Assembly: GCA_015655355.1 (NCBI GenBank)
Contig: JAATFG010000017.1
Span: 19,054-83,053 of the forward strand
DNA: 64,000 bases
Direction: 5' to 3'
DNA from: Lysobacterales bacterium
GTDB taxonomy: Bacteria; Pseudomonadota; Gammaproteobacteria; Xanthomonadales; Xanthomonadaceae
Each line of letters begins with the position of its first letter. Position 1 is the stretch's first letter. Under the pieces are notes generated by a model. The model was not told the DNA's origin, ran no database searches, and saw only the letters and a program-made list of their open reading frames with translations. Positions 22,087 to 32,694 of the stretch are shown in pieces. The position numbers were made by a program, and so were the translations under genes.

Positions 22087-22179
22087 GGCGGGCTTCCCGA
22101 GCGAGGTTCCAACTGCGGAACAATTCCGGCAATTAAACCGCGCTTATTCCAGAATGACAACGACTGGACCCGGAAAGCA

Positions 22180-22205
22180 ATCAGGGCGACCGCAGCCGCC
22201 CTGAT
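22180..22205 (-). terminator. Terminator after the exported Ala-rich protein gene
   Basis: ATCAGGGCG-N8-CGCCCTGAT, a 9-bp perfect stem, followed on the minus strand by TGCTTT. The U-tract is short, so termination may be modest. Confidence 0.6.
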
Positions 22206-22232
22206 GCCCGAAGCCGAACCGGAAGCCGCCGT

Positions 22233-22643
22233 TCACATCGCGCGCGGCGCGAACGTGACCTTGGCGCTGACGTCGGCGAACGGGGACACGACCCTGGAAG
22301 TGACGTCGGCGAACGAAAGCCTCGTCGTGGCCGCAGCCACGACCTTGTTCGCGGCTGCTTTCTTCTTCGCTGCCGGCTCGGCCTTGGCCACCGCCGTCTC
22401 CGGTCCCGCCGCCGGACGGTTCGGCGACTGATAGCCCTGCGCGGCCATCCATTTGTCGAAGTCGTCGGCGGTCATCTTCTTGCCGTTCTGGATCATGTTG
22501 AAGCGTGCCGGCTGCTGCTGTTGCGCCGGTTGTGCCTGCACTTGCGCCTGCGCATCCTGCGCGAAGGCCGTGCCCGCACAAGCCAGCGCTGCGACGGCGA
22601 ACGCGCACGAAATGGAACGGGAAACGGAGAAACGAACGCGCAT
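22233..22643 (-). CDS. Exported Ala/Gln-rich protein of unknown function
   Basis: 136 aa from the ATG at 22643; the longer track ORF starts before a clear signal peptide. N-terminal signal MRVRFSVSRSI…ALACAGTAFA, cleavage likely at AFA-QDA. A Gln/Ala-rich low-complexity stretch (about 27–42) follows, then a conserved-looking KKMTADDFDKWMAAQGY and a Lys/Ala tail. No domain recognised. Likely periplasmic. Between lysR and serS on the same strand. Confidence 0.7.
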   Translation of the reverse strand: MRVRFSVSRSISCAFAVAALACAGTAFAQDAQAQVQAQPAQQQQPARFNMIQNGKKMTADDFDKWMAAQGYQSPNRPAAGPETAVAKAEPAAKKKAAANKVVAAATTRLSFADVTSRVVSPFADVSAKVTFAPRAM

Positions 22644-22771
22644 GGACGAAATCCTCAAGATGAGTGCGTGCTTGATAACCGCATGACAGTTTGGCCGCAA
22701 GCCTTTGTGCTGTCGAGTGTCGCGGCGATTCATTCAGCCGCACCACATCGATGTGAACGCCGCCGTCACGC

Positions 22772-24852
<2,081 letters not shown>

Positions 24853-24878
24853 CCCCGCAGGGCGACGGCGACATTCGT

Positions 24879-26189
24879 TCAGGCGCTGCGCAGGCCGAAC
24901 CCGGCGCGGCGCGCGAGGCCGTCGAAATCAGGGAACGAGGTGGCGACATTGGCGACGTCGCCGATTTCGACTTCGGCCGATGCGACTTGCGCGGCGATGG
25001 CGAAGGACATCGCGATGCGATGGTCGCCATGGCTGTCGATCTCTCCACCCGCCAGTTGGCCGGGGAAAATCGTCGCGCCATCGGGCGTTTCGTCGACGCG
25101 CAAGCCGAGCGTGCGCAACCCCGCGGACATCGCGGCAAGGCGATCGGATTCCTTGACCCGCAATTCCGCTGCGCCACGTACCACGGTTTCGCCGCTGGCG
25201 CACGCCGCGGCGACGAACAACGCGGGGAATTCGTCGATCATGTCCGGCACGATTTCGACCGGCACCTCGATGCCATGCAGCGGCGCGTGGCGCACGCGCA
25301 AATCCGCGACCGGTTCGCCGCCGTGCGAGGCATGGTTTTCCTCGACGATGTCCGCGCCCATCAGGCGCAGCGCGGTGAGCAAGCCGGTACGGCGCGGATT
25401 CAGGCCGACCTGCTTCAGGCGCAGTTCACTGCCCGCCACAATGCTCGCGGCGACGAGGAAGAACGCCGCGGAAGAAAAATCCGCCGGCACCGCGATGTCG
25501 GTCGCGCGCAAACGCTGGCCACCGCGCAAACGCGCGAAACCCGGGCGGAATTCGATGTTCGCACCGAATGCGGACAGCATGCGCTCGGTGTAGTCGCGGG
25601 TCGGATGCGGCTCGCGCACCATGGTTTCGCCCTGCGCGTACAGGCCGGCAAGCAGCAGCGCGGACTTCACCTGCGCGCTGGCGACCGGCAATTCGTAATC
25701 GATGCCGTGCAGCGCTTGTCCGCCGCGGATATGCAGCGGCGGCAAGCCACCTTCGGCAGTGTCGATCCTTGCGCCCATCTGCGCCAACGGACCGGTCACG
25801 CGCTTCATCGGCCGCTTGCTCAGGCTTTCGTCGCCGACCAGCATGCAATCGAATCGCTGCGCGGCGAGCAGGCCGGCGAGCAGGCGCATGCCGGTGCCGG
25901 CGTTGCCGCAATCCAGTTCCGACTTCGGCGCTTGCAATCCATCGACGCCGACGCCGTGGACGATGCGGGTCGAGGGCGACGGCGTTTCGATCTTCACGCC
26001 AAGCGCGGAAAACACCTTCGCGGTCGAGCGCGTGTCCTCGCCTTCGAGGAACCCGTCGATGCGCGAAACGCCATCGGCCAGCGCGGCGAACATCACCGCG
26101 CGATGCGAGACGGACTTGTCGCCGGGGATTTCCAGCTCGCCGCGCAGCGGTGCGCCACGGGAAGCGAGCCAGTCGAGTTTTTCAGCCAT
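24879..26189 (-). CDS. aroA: 3-phosphoshikimate 1-carboxyvinyltransferase (EPSP synthase)
   Basis: Joins shikimate-3-phosphate and PEP, the sixth step of the shikimate pathway. 436 aa from the ATG at 26189; the GTG in the track is 4 codons upstream. Hallmarks: PGDKSVSHRAVM, CGNAGTGMRLL, SKRPMKR, SAQVKSALLLAGL and KESDRL. The SAQVKSA and RPM forms recall the CP4-like subfamily rather than E. coli AroA. At the CP4 alanine position this protein has Gly (GNAGT). Collinear with pheA and serC. Confidence 0.95.
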   Translation of the reverse strand: MAEKLDWLASRGAPLRGELEIPGDKSVSHRAVMFAALADGVSRIDGFLEGEDTRSTAKVFSALGVKIETPSPSTRIVHGVGVDGLQAPKSELDCGNAGTGMRLLAGLLAAQRFDCMLVGDESLSKRPMKRVTGPLAQMGARIDTAEGGLPPLHIRGGQALHGIDYELPVASAQVKSALLLAGLYAQGETMVREPHPTRDYTERMLSAFGANIEFRPGFARLRGGQRLRATDIAVPADFSSAAFFLVAASIVAGSELRLKQVGLNPRRTGLLTALRLMGADIVEENHASHGGEPVADLRVRHAPLHGIEVPVEIVPDMIDEFPALFVAAACASGETVVRGAAELRVKESDRLAAMSAGLRTLGLRVDETPDGATIFPGQLAGGEIDSHGDHRIAMSFAIAAQVASAEVEIGDVANVATSFPDFDGLARRAGFGLRSA

Positions 26190-26245
26190 TGCAGACACCA
26201 AAGCGAAGCCGCTGGATGACCAATCATTCGGTCGTTGAAAAGCGC

Positions 26246-26273
26246 TTCCCGCCTTCGCGGGAATGACGGGCAG
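26246..26273. repeat. REP-like intergenic palindrome
   Basis: TTCCCGCCTTCGCGGGAATGACGG is a short stem-loop of the form scattered between genes in many xanthomonads. It lies between pheA and aroA. Related degenerate versions appear near 31.54 kb and 50.42 kb. Confidence 0.6.
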
Positions 26274-26276
26274 GAA

Positions 26277-27440
26277 TCAGGGCACCGCGACCGGGTACGA
26301 ACCGAGCACGCGCACCTGCTCGACATGGCCTTGCAATTCGGCCATCGCCTTCTTCATCGCCGCATCCTCGACATGTCCGGCCAGGTCGATGAAGAACGCG
26401 TATTCCCACTTGGCATTGTGCGAGGGCCGCGATTCGATGCGGTTCATGCTGATGCCGTGGCGCGCGAACGGGCTGAGCAGGTTGAACAGCGCGCCGGGCT
26501 TGTCGTGGATGTAGACCAGCACCGACGTGCGATCGTGGCCGGATGGCGGGAAAATCGGCCGGCCAATCACCAGGAAGCGCGTGGTGTTGTCCTCGTCGTC
26601 CTGGATCGGGCCGTTGACGACCTTCTTCAAGCCGTACACGTGCGCGGCGCTTTCGCCGGCGATGCACGCGGCCTCGTCGCTGTTGCGCACGCGGCGCGCG
26701 CCTTCGGCATTGCTGGATACCGGGATCTTCTCGACCTTGGGCAGGTTCGCGCGCAGCCAGCCGGAGGTTTGCGCGAAGGCCTGCGGGTGCGCGTAGATGC
26801 GTTCGATGTCCTCGATGTGGCCGTTGCGCGAAAGCAGGTACTGGTGCACGCGCAGCTCCACTTCGCCGCAGATGTGCAGCTTGCTGGTGAGGAACATGTC
26901 CAGGGTGATCTGGATCATGCCCTGCCCGGAATTCTCCACCGGCACCACGCCGAAATCGGCATTGCCGTTCTCGACTTCCTGGAACACTTCCTCGATCGAG
27001 CCCATCGGCAGGCCGAGCGCGCTGCGGCCGAAATGCTTGAGCATCGCCTGTTGCGTATGCGTGCCTTCCGGGCCGAGGTAGCCGATCTTCAGCGGCTCCT
27101 GCTGGGCCAGGCAAGCGGACATGATTTCGCGGAACACGTGGACCAGCACTTCGTCGGACAGCGGCCCTTCGTTGCGGTCGACGACCATGCGCAGCACCTG
27201 CGCTTCGCGTTCCGGACGGTAATAGTCCACCGCCTGCGCCAGCTTGCCCTTGGCCTTGCCGACCTGGTGCGCGAGCTGCGCGCGTTCGGCGATCAACGAC
27301 TGGATGGTGCGGTCGATGCGGTCGATGTTGGCGCGCACGTCGGCCAATACGACGGGTTTGTCGGCGGCGGGCTTGGCGGGCTTCGCACTGCTTTTCTTTT
27401 GCGCCGGCTTGGCGGCTTGCTGCTTCGGCTTGGAGGCCAT
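26277..27440 (-). CDS. pheA: Bifunctional chorismate mutase / prephenate dehydratase
   Basis: P-protein making phenylpyruvate from chorismate. At 387 aa, after a Lys/Pro/Ala-rich N-terminal extension (about 1–30), the AroQ mutase domain follows (NIDRIDRTIQSLIAERAQLAHQVG), then prephenate dehydratase (GYLGPEGTHTQQA, NTTRFLVIG). The C-terminal ACT domain with ESRPS binds Phe for feedback control. It ends 87 bp before aroA and starts 4 bp after serC, so the order serC–pheA–aroA is likely one operon. Confidence 0.96.
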   Translation of the reverse strand: MASKPKQQAAKPAQKKSSAKPAKPAADKPVVLADVRANIDRIDRTIQSLIAERAQLAHQVGKAKGKLAQAVDYYRPEREAQVLRMVVDRNEGPLSDEVLVHVFREIMSACLAQQEPLKIGYLGPEGTHTQQAMLKHFGRSALGLPMGSIEEVFQEVENGNADFGVVPVENSGQGMIQITLDMFLTSKLHICGEVELRVHQYLLSRNGHIEDIERIYAHPQAFAQTSGWLRANLPKVEKIPVSSNAEGARRVRNSDEAACIAGESAAHVYGLKKVVNGPIQDDEDNTTRFLVIGRPIFPPSGHDRTSVLVYIHDKPGALFNLLSPFARHGISMNRIESRPSHNAKWEYAFFIDLAGHVEDAAMKKAMAELQGHVEQVRVLGSYPVAVP

Positions 27441-27444
27441 TTTC

Positions 27445-28536
27445 TCAACCGTTCCTGTTCTGGAAATCGCGCATGAAACCGGCCAGTGCCTGCGCGGCCG
27501 GCACCGGCAAGGCGTTGTACAGCGATGCGCGGATGCCGCCGATGGCCTTGTGCCCCTTCAATGCGAGCAGGCCCGCCGCCTTCGATTCGACCACGAATTG
27601 AGCGGTCAATTCTTCGCTCGGCAGGAAGAACGGTATGTTCATGCGCGAGCGGAATTCCGGCAATACTTCGTTGCGGTAGAAACCGCCAGATTGCGCGATC
27701 GCGTCGTAAACCAGTTGCGATTTCCGCGCGCTGCGCCTGGCGAATTCGGCGACGCCGCCTTCATCCAGCATCCACTTCACGGTGAGGCCGAGCAGGTACC
27801 AGTTCCAGGTCGGCGGCGTGTTGAGCATCGAATCGCGCGCCGCGTGCGAGGCGTAATTGAAGATGTCCGCGCGCGGCAGACCGGCACGTTCGAGCAGGTC
27901 GCGGCGCACGATCACCACGGTGATGCCGACCGGGCCGAGGTTCTTCTGCGCACCGGCATAGATCAGCGCGTACTTGCCCACATCGATCGGTTCGCTGGCG
28001 ATGTTCGAGCTGAAATCGGCGAACAGCGGCACATCGCCGACGTCGGGCGTGTCGCGGAACTCGATGCCGTGGATGGTCTCGTTCGCGGTGATGTGCACGT
28101 AATCGGCATTCGGCGTGAGCTGCCACTCGCTGCGCGCGGGAACTCTAAGGAACTTGCCGTCCGCGGTTTCCGACGTGGCGGCGATGTTGACCTTCACCAC
28201 CGGCCTGGCCTGCTTGATCGCGGTCTTGCCCCAGTGGCCGCTGACGATGTAGTCGGCAGTGCCGCCGGGCGTGGCGAAATTCAGCGGCAGCAGCGCCTGC
28301 TGGGTGGTCGCGCCGCCGGCAAGGAACAGCACCGCGTAATCGTCGGGAACCGACAGCAGGGTGCGCAGGTTGGCCTCCACTTCGGCCGCCAGCTCGATGA
28401 ATTCCTTGCTGCGATGGCTGATCTCGACCACCGAGGCGCCGACGCCGTTCCATTCGAGCATTTCGGCCTGGGCCTGACGCAATACGGATTCCGGCAACGT
28501 CGCCGGGCCGGCACTGAAGTTGGGGAGACGGGTCAT
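27445..28536 (-). CDS. serC: Phosphoserine aminotransferase
   Basis: PLP enzyme converting 3-phosphohydroxypyruvate to phosphoserine, also used in pyridoxine synthesis. 363 aa from the ATG at 28536 ([15 protein letters not shown]); the track adds two residues. The PLP lysine is in [12 protein letters not shown]. serC next to pheA and aroA is a common arrangement. Confidence 0.96.
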   Translation of the reverse strand: MTRLPNFSAGPATLPESVLRQAQAEMLEWNGVGASVVEISHRSKEFIELAAEVEANLRTLLSVPDDYAVLFLAGGATTQQALLPLNFATPGGTADYIVSGHWGKTAIKQARPVVKVNIAATSETADGKFLRVPARSEWQLTPNADYVHITANETIHGIEFRDTPDVGDVPLFADFSSNIASEPIDVGKYALIYAGAQKNLGPVGITVVIVRRDLLERAGLPRADIFNYASHAARDSMLNTPPTWNWYLLGLTVKWMLDEGGVAEFARRSARKSQLVYDAIAQSGGFYRNEVLPEFRSRMNIPFFLPSEELTAQFVVESKAAGLLALKGHKAIGGIRASLYNALPVPAAQALAGFMRDFQNRNG

Positions 28537-28605
28537 GCGCACACCTGTTGGGCAGGCGCCGATTATGCCGCAGCGCAGCGCTTCGCTGTGGATCGGCGGC
28601 GTCGG

Positions 28606-29415
28606 TCAGTGCCCGCCGAACAGCAACAGCGCGCCCAGGGCCAGCCCGAGCAAGGCCGCCGCCAGCAACAGCCACGGCCAGCGCAGCGCTCGCGCCTTGC
28701 TGCGCGCGGCCTGCGCGGCGATCGCTGCGGCGGTGGCCGGCTGCGGCAACGAAGGCGCCGGTTCCTGCACGCCGGCCTGCGGCACTTCCAGCACGAAGCG
28801 CTGGGCGGCGAAAGCGATCTGGTCACCGGCCTGCAGCAGCGCATCGCGGCATTCGACGCCATTGACCAGGCAAGCGGACTTCGCATCGCGCAAGCGCAGC
28901 ACGACCTGATCGCCCATCCGCTGCAATTCGGCGTGACGCGCGGCGAGGCCATCGATGCGCACCTCGCAATCGTCGCCGCTGCCAATGTCCAGCGCCTCGC
29001 CCACCGGAAAACTGCGCCCGTGGTGGCCACCGCCAATGCCGCGCAGCACGACGCGCGCGTCGGTTTCGTCGCCGGCCCTGGTTTTCGCGCCCTTGGCCGA
29101 CAGCGCCCTGGCCACGTCGGCCTGCACCAGCAGCTCCGCGCCTTCGGCATGCAAGGTATCGCCGGCGCGCAGCATCGCCATGCGCCGCACCGGGCGGCCA
29201 TTGACGTGCACGCCGCGCGCCTCGTCGGCCAACAGCAGCCAGATGCCGCGGCGGTCCACGCACACCTGCGCCAAAGGCGCGCCGCGCACCGCACTGCCGA
29301 CCAGCAAACGGCCATCGTCGCCGCGCACCACGCGCAGCACGCCGGTCTGCAGCGGCCAATCCGTCTGCACGCCACGTGCCGGCGCGTTGTTGAAATGCAG
29401 TCTGAGGTTCTCCAC
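28606..29415 (-). CDS. FHA-domain membrane protein
   Basis: About 269 aa if translation starts at the GTG at 29415 (VENLRLHFNN). Two forkhead-associated-like modules can be seen: about 10–95, with GVHVNGRPVRRMAMLRAGD, and about 120–205, with DIGSGDDCEVRI and RHAELQ, the usual phospho-Thr-binding fingerprint. A single membrane helix lies at the C-terminus (WPWLLLAAALLGLALGALLLFGG). Probably a tail-anchored phosphopeptide reader facing the cytosol. It precedes serC. Partner unknown; the start codon is uncertain. Confidence 0.82.
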   Translation of the reverse strand: MENLRLHFNNAPARGVQTDWPLQTGVLRVVRGDDGRLLVGSAVRGAPLAQVCVDRRGIWLLLADEARGVHVNGRPVRRMAMLRAGDTLHAEGAELLVQADVARALSAKGAKTRAGDETDARVVLRGIGGGHHGRSFPVGEALDIGSGDDCEVRIDGLAARHAELQRMGDQVVLRLRDAKSACLVNGVECRDALLQAGDQIAFAAQRFVLEVPQAGVQEPAPSLPQPATAAAIAAQAARSKARALRWPWLLLAAALLGLALGALLLFGGH

Positions 29416-29485
29416 GGCGTGGGAGCCTAACAGGATAAACTTCGTACTCGAAGCCCTTCCCCGAATTTTTCTGCAAGGAACCCGC

Positions 29486-29761
29486 ATGGCCGGCATCGAC
29501 ATCCGCCACCCGCACACGCTCGGCCTGGAGCAGGCGCGCAACGCCCTCGACGAAGTCGCGCACAAGCTCGGCGAGCGCTACCAGTTCGATTGCAAGTGGA
29601 TTGGGGACACGCTGAACTTCAACCGCAGCGGCATCGACGGACAAATCCACCTGGCCACCGACCATATCCAGGTCAAGGCCAAGCTAGGCATGATGCTGTC
29701 GATGATGCAGGGCCCGATCGAAGCGGAAATCCGCCGCGTGCTGGCGGAAAAACTGGGCTGA
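29486..29761 (+). CDS. Polyhydroxyalkanoic-acid-system family protein
   Basis: 91 aa from the ATG at 29486 with AAGGAA ahead; the long track ORF upstream is antisense to the FHA gene. The sequence IDIRHPHTLGLEQARNALDEVAHKLGERY and KAKLGMMLSMMQGPIEAEIRRVL matches the small family annotated as PHA_gran_rgn, thought to act near PHA granules. No phaC is in the window, so the role is unproven. Divergent from the FHA gene. Confidence 0.85.
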   Translation: MAGIDIRHPHTLGLEQARNALDEVAHKLGERYQFDCKWIGDTLNFNRSGIDGQIHLATDHIQVKAKLGMMLSMMQGPIEAEIRRVLAEKLG

Positions 29762-29884
29762 GGCCGCGCCATCGCAAATACCCGCGCATCGTTCGCAAGC
29801 CAACGCTGGCCAGCGCGAACTGGTTTGTCCAATCCGCCAGGCTCGGCCGGCGACGGAACGATTCGTTGCAAGCGTGCTTTTCTG

Positions 29885-29913
29885 TTGCAAAGCAGCAGCG
29901 AGAAGCGTAAAAA
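29885..29913 (+). promoter_or_regulatory. Candidate promoter for a small RNA
   Basis: TTGCAA, a 17-bp spacer, then TAAAAA. Each box is 4/6 to consensus. The predicted start is near 29920, exactly at the first base of the long hairpin that follows. Confidence 0.45.
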
Positions 29914-29920
29914 ATGCATC

Positions 29921-29986
29921 AGCCCGCCAGTCCATCCGAAGCTGTTTGCTCCCCTCCCCTTACAACTTCGGACTGGCGGGCTTTTT
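29921..29986 (+). ncRNA. Candidate one-hairpin sRNA or long-loop terminator
   Basis: AGCCCGCCAGTCC (29921–29933) pairs perfectly over 13 bp with GGACTGGCGGGCT (29970–29982), followed by TTTTT. The 36-nt loop can form a further GAAG/CTTC pairing and exposes the C/U-rich stretch GCTCCCCTCCCC. A plausible promoter ends 7 nt before the stem. It could be a free-standing RNA of about 66 nt or simply a terminator for the PHA-system gene 160 bp upstream. The C-rich loop recalls Xanthomonas sX13-type sRNAs, which is inference only. Confidence 0.5.
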
Positions 29987-30030
29987 CATGCCCGCGATTC
30001 GGCCATCCGGCCTTCCGCGGTGCGGCCGGA

Positions 30031-30753
30031 TCAGAGCACGTAACCGCCATCGATGGTGAGGCTGGCCCCGGTCATGTAACCGGCCTCCTCGCCGGCCACC
30101 CATGACACCAGCGCGGCGATCTCGTCCGGACGTCCCACCCGGCCCAGCGGCACCAGCGCCTTGATCTGCTCGATGTGGCTGGCGGTCATGTCCGTTTCGG
30201 TCGGACCGGGCTGGATGTTGTTGACCGTGATCCGCCGCGGCGCCAAATCCAGCGCCAGCCCGGTGACCAGCGACGCCACCGCGGCCTTGCTCATCGCGTA
30301 CACGCTGCCGATCGGATTGCTGGCGCGCACGGCGGTATTGCTGCCGATGGTGATGACCCGGCCGCCATCGCGCATGTGCGCCACCGCGGCCTGGATGGCG
30401 AGGTAGACGCCACGCACGTTGACGTCCAGCACCGCGTCCAGGTCCTCGATCCGGAATTCGTGGAGCCGGCCCACGCGCAGCACGCCGGCGTTGACCACGA
30501 CCACATCGAGCTGGCCGAAACGGGCCACGGCCTGCTCCACTGCCGCGCCGATCGCCGCCGCATCGGCGCTGTCGGCCCGTATCGCGAACGCCTCGCCACC
30601 CTGCGCCACGATCGCATCGACCACGTCGCGTGCCCGGTCGGGCTGCGACACGTAGGTCAACGCAAGCCTGAACCCGTCCCGCGCAAGTCGCCGCGCCACC
30701 GCGGCACCGATCCCGCGCGAACCCCCGAACACCATCGCCACTTTTCGTTCCAT
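30031..30753 (-). CDS. Short-chain dehydrogenase, BdcA-like
   Basis: 240-aa SDR. Cofactor motif GGSRGIGAAVARRLA, NAG in VVNAGVL, catalytic Ser (GSNTAV) and YAMSKAA. The overall look, with GGSRGIG in place of TGxxxGIG and a TetR partner, resembles E. coli BdcA and its regulator BdcR. The ATG at 30753 is preferred over the track GTG. It lies downstream of tetR on the same strand, separated by a terminator and an operator, so it probably has its own promoter. Confidence 0.88.
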   Translation of the reverse strand: MERKVAMVFGGSRGIGAAVARRLARDGFRLALTYVSQPDRARDVVDAIVAQGGEAFAIRADSADAAAIGAAVEQAVARFGQLDVVVVNAGVLRVGRLHEFRIEDLDAVLDVNVRGVYLAIQAAVAHMRDGGRVITIGSNTAVRASNPIGSVYAMSKAAVASLVTGLALDLAPRRITVNNIQPGPTETDMTASHIEQIKALVPLGRVGRPDEIAALVSWVAGEEAGYMTGASLTIDGGYVL

Positions 30754-30773
30754 TTCCACTTCTTCACCTGTTT

Positions 30774-30791
30774 ATTGATCGATTGATCCAA
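30774..30791. promoter_or_regulatory. TetR operator upstream of the SDR gene
   Basis: ATTGATC-GATT-GATCCAA, an imperfect inverted repeat (5 of 7 positions) with a 4-bp spacer. It shares its left arm and spacing with the site upstream of the tetR gene at 31448–31465. Confidence 0.55.
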
Positions 30792-30803
30792 AACAAACCA
30801 AAC

Positions 30804-30822
30804 AAAACGCCGCATTGCGGCG
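30804..30822 (-). terminator. Terminator between tetR and the SDR gene
   Basis: On the minus strand, CGCCGC-AAT-GCGGCG followed by TTTTG. A 6-bp GC stem with a short U-tract, placed 23 bp after the tetR stop. Confidence 0.65.
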
Positions 30823-30844
30823 CACCCACTGCAAAAAGTCCCGG

Positions 30845-31429
30845 CTAATCGGCGCGCAAGCGGTCTGTCGCGAAACGGGCGATGCGACGCAGTTCATCGC
30901 GGCCCGCACCGGCGCGGGCGGCCAGCTGGATCCCGGTCATGCTCATCTGCACGAAAGCGGCTGCCTCGCCCACGTCCAGCGACGCATCGATTTCACCCAT
31001 GGCCTGGCCCTCGCGCAGGCGTTCGCGCAGTTGCCTGCGCAGCGCTGCCGCATGTTTCTTGCGCATTTCGACCAGCTCCGGGTCGCCGACGCCGAACTCG
31101 CAAACCGAACCCACGCCCATGCATCCCAATGCGCGCTGACGATCGTCCCCCACGGCCAAGCCCGCCAGCAAATCGCCAATCCCCTGCAACGGCGAGACCG
31201 GCGCGCGCAAGCGCTGCAAATGCGCCGCCACCGATTGCTGCTGGTAGGCCGCCAACGCCTCCAGGTACAGCTGGCGCTTGTCGCCATAGGCGTTGTACAG
31301 GCTCTGGCGGCCGATGCCCATCGCCTGCAGCAGATCGTCGGTCGAGGTTGCGGCAAAACCTTTCGCCCAGAACACCTGCATGGCTTGCTGCAGCGCCTGC
31401 TCTCTGTCGAATTCGCGCGGTCGGGCCAT
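30845..31429 (-). CDS. TetR-family regulator (BdcR-like)
   Basis: 194 aa. The N-terminal HTH is typical (GFAATSTDDLLQAMGIGRQSLYNAYGDK). The C-terminal half carries the TetR_C_6/YsiA-like pattern with CMGVGSVCEFG. It lies upstream of the SDR gene, and both genes have similar ATTGATC-type palindromes in front, supporting autoregulation and control of the SDR. The inducer is unknown. Confidence 0.9.
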   Translation of the reverse strand: MARPREFDREQALQQAMQVFWAKGFAATSTDDLLQAMGIGRQSLYNAYGDKRQLYLEALAAYQQQSVAAHLQRLRAPVSPLQGIGDLLAGLAVGDDRQRALGCMGVGSVCEFGVGDPELVEMRKKHAAALRRQLRERLREGQAMGEIDASLDVGEAAAFVQMSMTGIQLAARAGAGRDELRRIARFATDRLRAD

Positions 31430-31447
31430 GCAGGCAGCATCGCATTA

Positions 31448-31465
31448 ATTGACCAATCGATCAAT
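31448..31465. promoter_or_regulatory. TetR operator upstream of tetR
   Basis: ATTGACC-AATC-GATCAAT, 6 of 7 arm positions paired, 4-bp spacer, 19 bp ahead of the tetR start. Same design as the operator at 30774–30791. Confidence 0.6.
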
Positions 31466-31493
31466 ATCAATCCAGTCACTCGCCGAAAACGGC

Positions 31494-31516
31494 AAAGCCC
31501 CGCATGGCGGGGCTTT
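31494..31516. terminator. Terminator downstream of the pirin gene
   Basis: AAAGCCCCGC-ATG-GCGGGGCTTT, a 10-bp stem. It lies 60 bp beyond the pirin stop and just upstream of the tetR operator. The T-run after the stem is only three bases on each strand. Confidence 0.65.
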
Positions 31517-31575
31517 GTGTTGAAGCAGGAACGACATCAGGAGCTTCGCGCCTGCGCGGGCACGACGCGGCTTGC

Positions 31576-32298
31576 TCAGCGCTGCGGTTCCCAGCCCTCT
31601 TCCGGCAGATCGAACACCAGCACTTCGGCATCGGTACCGTTGCCGACTGTCACCAGCGGCTCGGCCTGCATCATCAACGCATCGCCGGCCGACAGACGAC
31701 GGCCATTGACGTCAAGCTGGCCACTCACCGCGTGCACATAGGCCAGACGCCCCTTGCCAACCAGCAGTTCGGCCTGCTCATCGCCGTCGAACAGGCCGGC
31801 GTACATGCGCGCGTCCTGGTGGATCGTCACCGAACCTTCGGCGCCATCCGGGCTGACCACGAGGCGCAGCTTGCCGCGCTTCTCCTCGTCGCCGTAGGTC
31901 TTCTGCTCGTAGGTCGGCTGCACGCCGAGCTTGTTCGGGATGATCCATATCTGCAGGAAATGGGTCTGGCCTTGCTTGTCGTAATTGAATTCCGAATGCT
32001 GCACGCCGGTGCCGGCGCTCATGCGCTGCACTTCGCCGGGCACGATGCTGGCCTTGTTGCCCATCGAATCCTGGTGGCCGAGCGAACCGTTGAGCACGTA
32101 GCTGACGATTTCCATGTCACGGTGGCCGTGCGTGCCGAAGCCCTGGCCGGCGGCGACCTTGTCCTCGTTGATCACGCGCAACGGGCCGAAGTGGATGTGC
32201 TCCGGGTCGTAGTAATTGGCGAAGGAAAAGCTGTGCCACGAATCCAGCCAGCCGTGGTTGGCATGGCCGCGCTCCTTGGCGGCGCGCAAGGTGATCAT
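31576..32298 (-). CDS. Pirin-family protein (YhhW-like)
   Basis: 240-aa bicupin. The N-terminal cupin carries the metal ligands His57 and His59 (GTHGHRDMEIV) and His101 and Glu103 (QHSEFNY), in the same spacing as E. coli YhhW, which shows quercetin 2,3-dioxygenase activity in vitro. The C-terminal cupin lacks obvious ligands. Physiological role uncertain; pirins respond to oxidative stress in several bacteria. Monocistronic here. Confidence 0.93.
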   Translation of the reverse strand: MITLRAAKERGHANHGWLDSWHSFSFANYYDPEHIHFGPLRVINEDKVAAGQGFGTHGHRDMEIVSYVLNGSLGHQDSMGNKASIVPGEVQRMSAGTGVQHSEFNYDKQGQTHFLQIWIIPNKLGVQPTYEQKTYGDEEKRGKLRLVVSPDGAEGSVTIHQDARMYAGLFDGDEQAELLVGKGRLAYVHAVSGQLDVNGRRLSAGDALMMQAEPLVTVGNGTDAEVLVFDLPEEGWEPQR

Positions 32299-32649
32299 CG
32301 GAACCTCCGTGGTAATGGTCGTGCTTCATCGAAGCGGGATGGCGTGCATCTTGCGCGCATCCCCCCACGGATTTAAGCGGCCCGCGCCCCACGGACTGTT
32401 CCATTTCTATTTGAATGAAGATTCATTTCAGTCATTCAACCCAAATCCGCAGCAAATCAACCAGCGGCGATCGTGTACACCGTACTGGCAGAAGCGGGTT
32501 TCCGCAGGAGTGTCTTCAGCCATGAGTGAGCACCCCTAGTGAACGAAGTAAGAGGATGACCACCGCGTTCTTGTTGGCAACGACGGAGGCTGGCCGACGC
32601 GGCCTTGCCGCTAGCCGACCGGCTACAGGCGCAACCGCTTCCGGAAACA
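32299..32649. other. Intergenic stretch without a supported gene
   Basis: About 350 bp between the pirin start and the tRNA-like gene. It includes a lower-GC patch around 32400–32470. Short ORFs are present in all frames but none has a ribosome site or a credible protein. I see nothing else in it. Confidence 0.6.
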
Positions 32650-32677
32650 AGAAAGGCTGCCCTTGCGGGGCAGCCTT
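32650..32677 (-). terminator. Terminator of the tRNA-Val-like gene
   Basis: AAGGCTGCCC-N5-GGGCAGCCTT, a perfect 10-bp stem, followed on the minus strand by TCTTGTTT. It lies 18 bp past the CCA end of the tRNA-like gene, so that gene is or was transcribed. Confidence 0.75.
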
Positions 32678-32694
32678 GTGCATGGATCGACCGA

